Positions 1 to 7,494 of a stretch of DNA of 64,000 nt are shown here, piece by piece. The stretch's first letter is position 1. Each line of letters opens with the position of its first letter. A program made the position numbers and the translations under genes. The notes beneath the pieces were generated by a model. It saw only the letters and a list, made by a program, of their open reading frames with translations, did no database searches and was not told the origin of the DNA. This stretch comes from Bacteriovoracaceae bacterium (GTDB taxonomy: Bacteria; Bdellovibrionota; Bacteriovoracia; Bacteriovoracales; Bacteriovoracaceae): assembly GCA_016784965.1 (NCBI GenBank), contig JADHTQ010000007.1:1-64000 (forward strand), read 5' to 3'.

Positions 1-125
1 CATACTTTTCTTTGTATAATAGGCCAACATTTATTGTTTGCAGACTGCTTAAGGAAAAATATCGTAAAAATGACCATGTCAATGACCAGGACAGGTATTT
101 GAAGATCAGATCAAGTTTAGGATGA
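1..125 (+). CDS. possible 3' end of a gene entering from the left
   Basis: Frame 3 is open from the window edge to a TGA at 123-125 and gives 40 residues ending in RYLKIRSSLG. The composition is mixed, charged and protein-like (Arg, Lys, Asp, Tyr spread throughout), unlike the hydrophobic output of most AT-rich noise frames. No start is visible because the gene would begin left of the window. I do not recognise the product. Frame 1 is also open, to a stop at 100-102, so this call rests only on composition and is weak. Confidence 0.35.
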   Translation, partial: YFSLYNRPTFIVCRLLKEKYRKNDHVNDQDRYLKIRSSLG

Positions 126-374
126 AAAATTCAGGTTAACAAAGTATTTCATTTTTAGTCACCTCAAGTTATAACGTGGAGAGTTATTTTTTACGTACTA
201 TTGATTTATCATACCCGAGCGCTTGGGTCAAGAATGTGTGTTAGATATTCTTTTAGGACATCTTATAATCTAACTAATGCAATATCTTCCCTGTAATTAC
301 AGACAATTGAGCTATCCGCAAGCTCGACCAAACTATGTAAGAATTACATTGTATAAATGGTATTTATTCAGGCA
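126..374. other. non-coding stretch with small palindromes
   Basis: No convincing gene is present. There is a self-complementary 16-mer at 213-228 (ACCCGAGCGCTTGGGT, one G-T wobble), a perfect 12-bp palindrome CTGTAATTACAG at 291-302, and a 5-bp stem GAGCT/AGCTC at 309-313 and 321-325. None is followed by a T-run on either strand, so none is a standard intrinsic terminator for the leftward gene that stops at 375. Confidence 0.5.
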
Positions 375-3300
375 TTAGTTTCTTAAATAGAAACGCTTGA
401 TGTATTTTCTCGAAATAATCTCAAAAAGTGATTCCGTATTGAATTTATTAATACCAAGGTCATGGATCAAGAGGTTATCGCTATCTTCATTTACTTCTGT
501 TGATTCTGCTTTAGCAGAATCTGTCTGTGTTGATTCTATCTTCTCATAATCACTAGGGTTAACTTCTCCGACACTTATCTGTGTTTTTTTTATAAATGTC
601 GTTTGATCTGCTTGGAATGAAGTTTTGGGATTAGGACTTACAGATGTATAAGGAACAGATGCAATATTTACTAACTCTTGCAATCCAGCTTCCTTTAAAG
701 CTTCTTTTGCTGCTTGTTCAACTTCTTGTCGGTAAGCCTTTTTCCTGGCTGCAAAATCTATTTGAGGCCAACCATGCCTAGCTCTTTGACTATTGATTCT
801 ATCCTTTAATACATTGGTTAATCTTTTGAGAGAATCTCTTTTGGCCCCTAATTTTTTAATATTTTTCCAGGTCTTTTGGTCTATTCCCTGACTATTACTT
901 AGACCATCACTGACTGCACCAACAAGCATATATGCTTCTTTAAAATCTTTTCCAAGCCCTGAGTAAAAATAGTCACTATAAAGTCTTTTGAGTTTTTTGG
1001 AGCTTGAAATACACTGGCGACCTTCCATGGAAAAGCAGGGTAGTCTTCCATTGAAGCGATACACGTACTTCCCTGGCTTTTTTGAAGCAAAGGCAGGCGC
1101 AACTAAGGATTTTACAAACTCACTCAACCCATTGAGGCTAAATAAGTTGTGCTGTTTATTAGAGTTATTTTTTCCTTTTGAATTATTAACTTCTCTTATT
1201 ATCTCCCTTAACTTTTCCTTTTCGTCTCCCATACGCCCGGCTTCTGAACCATTTAGGTAAGATTTTTCTGACGCAAAAGACGCAGCCGTATCAAACATAC
1301 TTACTTGGCTTGCAGGATAAACAGATTCTCCCTGAATATTGCGTAACTTGCCATAAAGACTCATAGTTGCCATTTTTAATTTTTCTGGGTAACCGGGAAA
1401 TGCTTGTATATATGGAGCTTGATAATTTTTTGCATAAGAAGTTTGATAAAAAATACTCGTACCATCACACCAAATGCCATATCCAAAAATATTAAATTTA
1501 CATTTTTTTGGAACATTTTTATAAGAAGAGTCAAGTACATCGTTGGGATCTCGCTTAAAAAGCCAATTAAGAGCAGAATTGGGATCTTCAACCTGGCTTC
1601 TAGCACCATAATGAGTAGCCGTCATGGTTGCACAATGTAGTTCCCGGACTGCACCTCCGACAATCGAATCTTTGGCAAATGATGATCGAGCATAGCTATC
1701 AATTGCGTGTAAAATATCCACTGCAGTTGATGTTATCAAGTATGCTGCAAGAGCCACGGAAGCTATTGTGGCAACCACAGTAACAACTGTTCCAGCAGCT
1801 AGTAGTGCCGGAGCTGTAAGGCCAACTATGATAACTGCTGCTGCTGCTTTATTAATTGCTTTTTTAGCTACATATTTTTGTGCTTGTTTACTATACGTTA
1901 ATGCACTCTTGCCGACTCTCATTACATTATTTTTTGCTATCTTTAAATATTTTAATGCCGCTTTAAGCTTCTTTCCATTTGCAGCTTTAAGCTTAATTTT
2001 TGTTCTAATAGGAGATATCGCTTTTGAAATCCATCCTTTCATACCTGTGGCCATTGCACGACCTTTCTGTGCAATATTGGCTGCTTGACCTGCTATACTA
2101 GTGCATACAGTTGTTACAAAGCCACATACCTTACTTTTAAGTTTGCTAATGAGTTCTTTGGCACGGGTGGTACCATCCTCCTTCTTGGTCAATAAATAAG
2201 TTCCAAGGTCGAGAGTAAGCCCCAATGCAGCGTATGAAGTTTCTTTTACCGTTCGTTTATCCATTTTATTCTGTTGCTGATCTGAACTTGACATCGATTC
2301 ACTAGCTTCCTTCCTCCCCTCAATTTTTGCTTTAGTTTTAGTGAAGTAGTTCCATAAATCACCTATAGCTTTACCCAGTGCGGCTCCAGGAGTTGTTGCA
2401 TGAGCATTATTAAATAGGTTCATAAGAAGTAACTTAATGAAAGTTACATTTATGCTTGAATCATCAATACCCCTAGTTTCAATTTTATTTTTAGTAGCAG
2501 CCAAGCCAAGCCATTTTTTCCCTTTGGCCACTAAAGAAACCGCACCTCCTCTAATTGCATCAAACAGCTTCTGTTGAACAGCTTCTGCACAGCGATTTCC
2601 ACATTTTGGGTGTGATGTACATGTACCAGCAAATTCCAAGGCCTCTTGAATTCTGTTTGTACTCTTTATAAAATTATTACAACCTTTTTTTAAAAAGGTC
2701 ATAACTAATTGATCTCCCTTGGCCCCCATAACATCTATTCCATCTATTTTTAACTTTCTTAGGAGATCTTCTCGTTGTTTGCAGTCTTCTATGAGAGTTT
2801 TTTTTGTAGCTTTCGCCTGCTTAATACCGTATATAGCTGCTGCATCTTTTTTATGCTGAATAGCAAGTGCCGCTGACTCAGCTGTAAGCTTTCCTGAATC
2901 TACAGCTAAATTTATGCCCGAAGTAACCGTATGTCCTGTCTCTACCGTGCCACGATTTTGTTCTTGAACATCTAGGGCTTTCTTTTGAAGATCACAGCTG
3001 CGTGGAACTGCTTCATTGGACCTCAAACACCTGTCGAGTTTTAGATTAGTTGTCCCAAGTTGGCTTATGACACCACCTCTAACTCCAGTTTCACTATAGT
3101 ACCCTATTTGAGAACTAAGATCACTAACCACAGTGGGTGGTGATGTTAATCCTCCCATATCCCGTTGTTGAGAATTTCTAATGTTGGCCATATGAGCAGC
3201 TTCTGATTGAAAGCTTCTGGTTTGAAGTTGTTGACTATTTGTAGGAGATAAAGTTCTTGAAGGTTTCAAGCGTACTCGAGGAGAAAGTGTCCTTGACGAT

Positions 3301-3440
3301 TGTAAACTTACTCCTTCATCAGCATGTAGATTTTTAAATGTTACAAAGAGTCCATGACTTGTAAAATTTAATTGGACGTTTAACAATGCCCAAATTAACC
3401 CAAGTGTGAAAATTGACCTAAGTAATTTATCTTTCGACAT
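375..3440 (-). CDS. large exported protein of unknown function, 1021 aa
   Basis: I do not recognise this protein. The chosen ATG at 3440 follows an excellent GGAGG with 8-nt spacing and starts MSKDKLLRSIFTLGLIWALL, a signal peptide or signal anchor. Upstream in-frame codons lie inside the neighbouring gene. A Ser/Thr/Pro/Gln-rich segment with a repeated SRTLSP motif follows (about residues 38-75), then a helical Cys-containing region. A Lys/Ala-rich stretch leads into a long hydrophobic segment (about 531-578). The C-terminal third contains Cys, Tyr and many charged residues. Two internal hydrophobic stretches end in AxA-type sequences (NNAHA near residue 348; VAPAFAS later), resembling signal-peptidase sites. 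It overlaps the upstream 402-aa gene by 14 nt, so the two are probably made together, perhaps as an envelope or predation-related pair (inference). Confidence 0.75.
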   Translation of the reverse strand: MSKDKLLRSIFTLGLIWALLNVQLNFTSHGLFVTFKNLHADEGVSLQSSRTLSPRVRLKPSRTLSPTNSQQLQTRSFQSEAAHMANIRNSQQRDMGGLTSPPTVVSDLSSQIGYYSETGVRGGVISQLGTTNLKLDRCLRSNEAVPRSCDLQKKALDVQEQNRGTVETGHTVTSGINLAVDSGKLTAESAALAIQHKKDAAAIYGIKQAKATKKTLIEDCKQREDLLRKLKIDGIDVMGAKGDQLVMTFLKKGCNNFIKSTNRIQEALEFAGTCTSHPKCGNRCAEAVQQKLFDAIRGGAVSLVAKGKKWLGLAATKNKIETRGIDDSSINVTFIKLLLMNLFNNAHATTPGAALGKAIGDLWNYFTKTKAKIEGRKEASESMSSSDQQQNKMDKRTVKETSYAALGLTLDLGTYLLTKKEDGTTRAKELISKLKSKVCGFVTTVCTSIAGQAANIAQKGRAMATGMKGWISKAISPIRTKIKLKAANGKKLKAALKYLKIAKNNVMRVGKSALTYSKQAQKYVAKKAINKAAAAVIIVGLTAPALLAAGTVVTVVATIASVALAAYLITSTAVDILHAIDSYARSSFAKDSIVGGAVRELHCATMTATHYGARSQVEDPNSALNWLFKRDPNDVLDSSYKNVPKKCKFNIFGYGIWCDGTSIFYQTSYAKNYQAPYIQAFPGYPEKLKMATMSLYGKLRNIQGESVYPASQVSMFDTAASFASEKSYLNGSEAGRMGDEKEKLREIIREVNNSKGKNNSNKQHNLFSLNGLSEFVKSLVAPAFASKKPGKYVYRFNGRLPCFSMEGRQCISSSKKLKRLYSDYFYSGLGKDFKEAYMLVGAVSDGLSNSQGIDQKTWKNIKKLGAKRDSLKRLTNVLKDRINSQRARHGWPQIDFAARKKAYRQEVEQAAKEALKEAGLQELVNIASVPYTSVSPNPKTSFQADQTTFIKKTQISVGEVNPSDYEKIESTQTDSAKAESTEVNEDSDNLLIHDLGINKFNTESLFEIISRKYIKRFYLRN

Positions 3441-4635
3441 GACCCTTACCTCCTCTACGTAATTCTTTTGAAGAACCAGCAGCAGGTTTTTGATCTTTGG
3501 GTACCCTACCATCATAAACTCCACCATGGTGAACATTAGATGAAGGGTTACAATCATTGATACCATTAATGAGCCAGCACATATCCCTCACATCATCCTG
3601 AGTCATACAAGGAATGATCCTCATGTTAGATTTACCACTTATTTTTTTGGTATATTCATTGCAGTCTACATTCTTTAGATTGGAAACATACTTTGGATTA
3701 AATTGTGGATTCCACAAGTTAAGCATACTTTCTAAAAAATTATCTGACATCAGATCACTTTTTTTCAAAATATGCTTAATTCTTCTAAGTTTTTTTTTCA
3801 ACTCACTAAAGCTACATTGCTTTTTGATTTTATCGAGAAGAGGACGATTCTTTTCAAACATAAACTTAGCACAAAATCCATCATCTTTACTTTGGTTATA
3901 TAATACAGCTATGCCAATAGCACCAGCTGCTGATACTGCAAGTGTTACAACTATAAATTTAATTAGAAAATAAGTAAGAATCGCTCCCCCAACAAGAAGC
4001 GAAGCGCCTAAAACAGTTTTTTCGGTTCCAGTTAAATTTGACTCCTCTGCAAAAGCATCTGAGATAAATGCCTGAGATATAACTTTGAATATCTCAGCAT
4101 TTATATTATTTGTAGTTTTATTTTTTTTACTGATAATTCCCATTATCTCTGTGAAACTTTTATTAAAATTCTCTTTCATGTAGGGTGAGTAATAAAATTT
4201 ATGACCATTGATTGCAAATGTGCCAAGAAGTGGATTAATGGCCTCTACCTCTAATGATTTATCGAAGTACTTGGATTTTAAAACTATAAGTCCTTTAGAA
4301 GGTACAAGTGATACATTTAGAGTTAATCTTTTATTTCTGGGTACCTGTTTTTTCATAAGTCCAAGAATCAATTTTTGATCTTCAGGCGATTTATACATCT
4401 GCTGCAAACTTTTGATTAGATATTGATACTTTCCATTATCCATCCGTAGATTATACGTTTTGTTAATACTGGTAAACACCTTGTTGACGTCAGTTGCTAA
4501 GTTGCTTATATCGCTGCTATTTTTAACCGGTATTTTGGTTTCACCCACTAGTTCAGATGCACTAAGATAGCAGGAGGCAAATAAGACTGCTATGGCCAAA
4601 AGAGTCGTCTGTATAAACTCTAATAAAGTTGTCAT
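3427..4635 (-). CDS. exported protein with one central membrane segment, 402 aa, unknown
   Basis: An N-terminal hydrophobic stretch (residues 5-27, LLAIAVLFASCYLSA) acts as a signal peptide. FASC could be a poor lipobox, though signal peptidase I cleavage after YLSA is equally possible. A soluble region of about 170 residues follows. Then comes an internal SDAFA-E motif (about 192-197) just before a long hydrophobic segment (205-245), then a Cys-containing C-terminal domain (Cys near 255, 274, 325, 343, 353, 362). The start has GGAG six bases upstream. The stop overlaps the start of the following 1021-aa gene by 14 nt, indicating translational coupling. The shared layout (signal, AxA-like motif before a hydrophobic segment, Cys-bearing tail) suggests partner proteins. 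No family is recognised. Confidence 0.75.
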   Translation of the reverse strand: MTTLLEFIQTTLLAIAVLFASCYLSASELVGETKIPVKNSSDISNLATDVNKVFTSINKTYNLRMDNGKYQYLIKSLQQMYKSPEDQKLILGLMKKQVPRNKRLTLNVSLVPSKGLIVLKSKYFDKSLEVEAINPLLGTFAINGHKFYYSPYMKENFNKSFTEIMGIISKKNKTTNNINAEIFKVISQAFISDAFAEESNLTGTEKTVLGASLLVGGAILTYFLIKFIVVTLAVSAAGAIGIAVLYNQSKDDGFCAKFMFEKNRPLLDKIKKQCSFSELKKKLRRIKHILKKSDLMSDNFLESMLNLWNPQFNPKYVSNLKNVDCNEYTKKISGKSNMRIIPCMTQDDVRDMCWLINGINDCNPSSNVHHGGVYDGRVPKDQKPAAGSSKELRRGGKGHVER

Positions 4636-4659
4636 GTTTTACTCCACAGTATTTTTTAA

Positions 4660-4699
4660 TGTACAATTATTACCCTCGACTTTTGTACAATTTATTATA
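4660..4699 (-). promoter_or_regulatory. candidate promoter/operator of the leftward 402-aa/1021-aa gene pair
   Basis: Reading leftward, TATAAT lies at 4699-4694. It is followed by two copies of TGTACAAT (4684-4691 and 4660-4667, plus-strand reading), each containing the perfect palindrome TGTACA, 24 bp apart. This looks like a -10 element with repressor sites downstream of it. No convincing -35 box is seen at the expected distance. Confidence 0.35.
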
Positions 4700-4878
4700 C
4701 TAGATTTTTAAGTACTGTTGTTCACAATGTTAAAACACGAAATATTTACTTGTCGCGATGCGCCACATGGTATTTAAGTATTCATCAGGGGATAAAATGT
4801 GTAAATAATACAATTTTCACCAAAAAAAGTACCTCATTTCAAAGAATTGACGCATAATGTCCAGATTGGAGATACTTA

Positions 4879-6486
4879 ATGAAAACACTAATAAAACTAC
4901 TACTTACAGCTATATTTCTCATCACACCAAACTTAATTGTATTTTCTAGAATTGCCGAAATGATTTCAAAGGGAAATTATGTAAACCTTATCCTGTTTCT
5001 GGGCATTTGGGGCATCTCACTAATTGGTCTATTTTCACTGTTGTTTCATTCAAATACCAAGCTTCGAATTTTTGGCGGAATACTTGTTTCAATTTCCGCT
5101 TTTTCTGGTCTTTGTTACTTTAATATTTCTCATCATTATATGAGCTATGAAGATTTAGAACTATTATGGATAGAAAGAGCTCAAACTTCCAATGCCTTAA
5201 GTTTTTTCTGGGGTCAAATGATGACTCCGTTGGCCTTGGGTATTACAGGTCTAGTTGCGGTGATACTAGATGCTCCAATCATTGGTTATTTTAAAAAGAA
5301 GGGCAAACTTGTAAACTATGCCATGACTGTGATGCTGATTATGCCATTTCCTGTCTTGATGGGAGTGACATATATAAAGGCAGGTTATGGGGCCAAAGGG
5401 ATGCCTTTGCAATACTCTAGCATTTCGACCTTTGCGCTTTATCAAATCTATGAGGCATTTAGCCCTGGTATGATTGAAAAAAGAGGTCCACTAAAGGCCA
5501 CTTATATTGGAGCTGGTACACCTAGAAATATTATCTATATTGTTGATGAAAGCATAAGAGCTGATTACATCGACCTAAATAACGATAAAGGATTAACTCC
5601 TTATTTAAAAAGTCAGCAAACTCGCTTGGCCAACTTTGGTTCAATTGCTTCTGCTAACAATTGTAGTGGGTACAGTAATGCGGTCTTAAGGATGGGGGCA
5701 ACAAAGAAAAATTTAACGAATATTGGTAAAGAGCCTCTCATTTGGAATTATGCTCAAAAAGCAGGTTTTAAGACTTATTACTTCGATGCTCAACTTAAAA
5801 ATGGTAAAGTTCAAAACTTCATGAATCATTTGGAATTACAATTTGTAGATGAATTTGTTCAACTAAGCAATGTTGAAGAATACAAGCGAGATATCCAATT
5901 TGCAAAAATAATAAAAGAAACAATCAAAAAACCTGGTAAACACTTTATCTACTTAAATAAACGAGGTGCTCATTTCCCATATACAACCAGTTACGACTAT
6001 GAAAATCCTAAGTTTACTCCTCATATGGCCCTTGATGAACAACTTGGAAAAAGTAAAGAGCGTCTTAAAAACTCATACAAAAACTCAGTTTACTGGAATG
6101 TAAATAACTTTTTTAAAGAGCTTCTTGGTGAGGAGATTTATAAAGATTCCATAATTTTTTATACTTCTGATCACGGCCAAAATCTGATGGATAGTGGGAT
6201 TATGACTCACTGTAATTCACAAGAACCTCACCCTACTGAAGGGTATGTACCACTAATGGTTTTAACCGATAATGAAAAATGGTTAACGAAATACCAAAAT
6301 TGGGCACAGATTAGTAAAAACAAATTAAATCACTTTTCAATTTTCCCAACAGTTATCAGTGAACTTGGTTTTAACCAATCAGAAGTTAAAAAGAACTATG
6401 GTGGTGGCTTAGAGCAACCAATTAGTCAAGATCGAGCTTTTTCTGCTGGGCCAATACTTCCAAGATTTGGTCGTCAAGTTAAGTGA
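4879..6486 (+). CDS. membrane-anchored sulfatase-fold phosphotransferase (EptA/LTA-synthase-like)
   Basis: Several transmembrane helices (about residues 5-170) precede a periplasmic alkaline-phosphatase/sulfatase domain. It keeps the family landmarks: IIYIVDESIRADY near 217-229 (metal-binding acidic residue), KRGAHFPY (substrate/metal His), and YTSDHGQNL near 430 (metal Asp-His). This is the layout of lipid A phosphoethanolamine transferases and related phosphoglycerol transferases, which move head groups from phospholipid to an envelope glycolipid. The nucleophile loop reads NNCSGYSNAV instead of the usual Thr-containing motif, so a Ser (or the Cys) would have to serve. That makes the donor and acceptor uncertain. 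GGAG seven bases upstream supports the ATG. The gene stands alone and is convergent with the next gene. Confidence 0.75.
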   Translation: MKTLIKLLLTAIFLITPNLIVFSRIAEMISKGNYVNLILFLGIWGISLIGLFSLLFHSNTKLRIFGGILVSISAFSGLCYFNISHHYMSYEDLELLWIERAQTSNALSFFWGQMMTPLALGITGLVAVILDAPIIGYFKKKGKLVNYAMTVMLIMPFPVLMGVTYIKAGYGAKGMPLQYSSISTFALYQIYEAFSPGMIEKRGPLKATYIGAGTPRNIIYIVDESIRADYIDLNNDKGLTPYLKSQQTRLANFGSIASANNCSGYSNAVLRMGATKKNLTNIGKEPLIWNYAQKAGFKTYYFDAQLKNGKVQNFMNHLELQFVDEFVQLSNVEEYKRDIQFAKIIKETIKKPGKHFIYLNKRGAHFPYTTSYDYENPKFTPHMALDEQLGKSKERLKNSYKNSVYWNVNNFFKELLGEEIYKDSIIFYTSDHGQNLMDSGIMTHCNSQEPHPTEGYVPLMVLTDNEKWLTKYQNWAQISKNKLNHFSIFPTVISELGFNQSEVKKNYGGGLEQPISQDRAFSAGPILPRFGRQVK

Positions 6487-6523
6487 TTCTCTATTGAATC
6501 AATGGAAAGTAATTAAATTACAA

Positions 6524-7363
6524 CTAAAAATTAAATGCTGTAATATAAGCAGACACCCCTATAGTCGTAGACTTCAACAGGTCTGGAGAAAACAGATGTC
6601 CATCATGGGACTCCATAAGATATGACTCCAAATACCCTTCTACAAGTACATTTTTGCTAACAACTGCCATTATAGACGGAGTAAATCTCAAACGATCACT
6701 TACTTCTGGTCGATGATGACTTTTTCCAACTCTCATATAATGCCTAAAAGTAAACATCGCATTTAGAAATAATTTATGTGAAAACATATACGTGGGAGTA
6801 AGATAAAGTCTGGTTTCACCCTTTGCTGTACTATCATTGCCGTTTGATCGATAATAGAAATTATGTCTTATTTTGGCAGACAGAGAAAGCGACGATGTTA
6901 AGTTTTTTGAAAATACCAGCTGAGGTATAAATGCTCCATTAAATGAGTATCTTTTAGCTGCTACTCTATCAGTTAGGTAGTAAGATTTAAGTTCAAGGTC
7001 CATATCAAAACCATTGCTCTTTTCAGTAAAAATATTTTTCCTGCGATACATACCCTCAACAAGATCTATTGTTACTGGATTTTGATTATCTTCAATCAAT
7101 TTAAACATGGTGCTGGCAAATAACCTTAGCTCATCATTTTCGGTTAAAGAGTAGAGCAAGCTCGTGTCAAATTTACTTATGACCCCATCTATTTTATGCC
7201 TCTTTCTTTGGTTTTTGTTCATTTGAGATGTAATGACAAACTCTAGAGTAAAAGGTTTATCCTTTTTTTCAATATGAGTTGTACTTACGTTAGTCTGACT
7301 AGAAAATACTTGAGTTGAGTAAAAAAGAAAAAATAAAAGAAAAATAGCTTTGCTTAGTGTCAT
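6524..7363 (-). CDS. predicted outer-membrane beta-barrel protein
   Basis: A 279-aa protein with a clear signal peptide (MTLSKAIFLLFFLFYSTQVFSS). The mature part consists of alternating polar/aromatic strands such as YFRLRLTP-like and SLSAKIRHNFYYR segments, and ends in an aromatic residue (TAFNF), the usual beta-barrel C-terminal signature. AAGGGGG six bases before the ATG supports the start. No specific family is recognised; a porin or surface-maltoporin-like role cannot be separated from sequence alone. It is divergent from the phosphatase/glycosidase gene, with about 130 bp between them. Confidence 0.65.
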   Translation of the reverse strand: MTLSKAIFLLFFLFYSTQVFSSQTNVSTTHIEKKDKPFTLEFVITSQMNKNQRKRHKIDGVISKFDTSLLYSLTENDELRLFASTMFKLIEDNQNPVTIDLVEGMYRRKNIFTEKSNGFDMDLELKSYYLTDRVAAKRYSFNGAFIPQLVFSKNLTSSLSLSAKIRHNFYYRSNGNDSTAKGETRLYLTPTYMFSHKLFLNAMFTFRHYMRVGKSHHRPEVSDRLRFTPSIMAVVSKNVLVEGYLESYLMESHDGHLFSPDLLKSTTIGVSAYITAFNF

Positions 7364-7494
7364 AAAAATCCCCCTTCGAACTACTTTGCGTACTTGCTTA
7401 ACTTATAACTTAATTGAAATAATACGTGTAGAGGAAATTAGAATATGTTTGATTTTTTATTATAAAATATTGATCCTTTTTAAGGAGAAACTTA

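Noticed and set aside
1768-2088. Open frame on the plus strand rich in Ala/Val inside the 1021-aa gene
   Set aside because: It mirrors the Ala/Lys-rich hydrophobic segment of the real minus-strand gene and has no ribosome binding site.
6484-6501. TGATTC/GAATCA hairpin between convergent genes as a terminator
   Set aside because: Only 6 AT-rich base pairs and no T-run on either strand.
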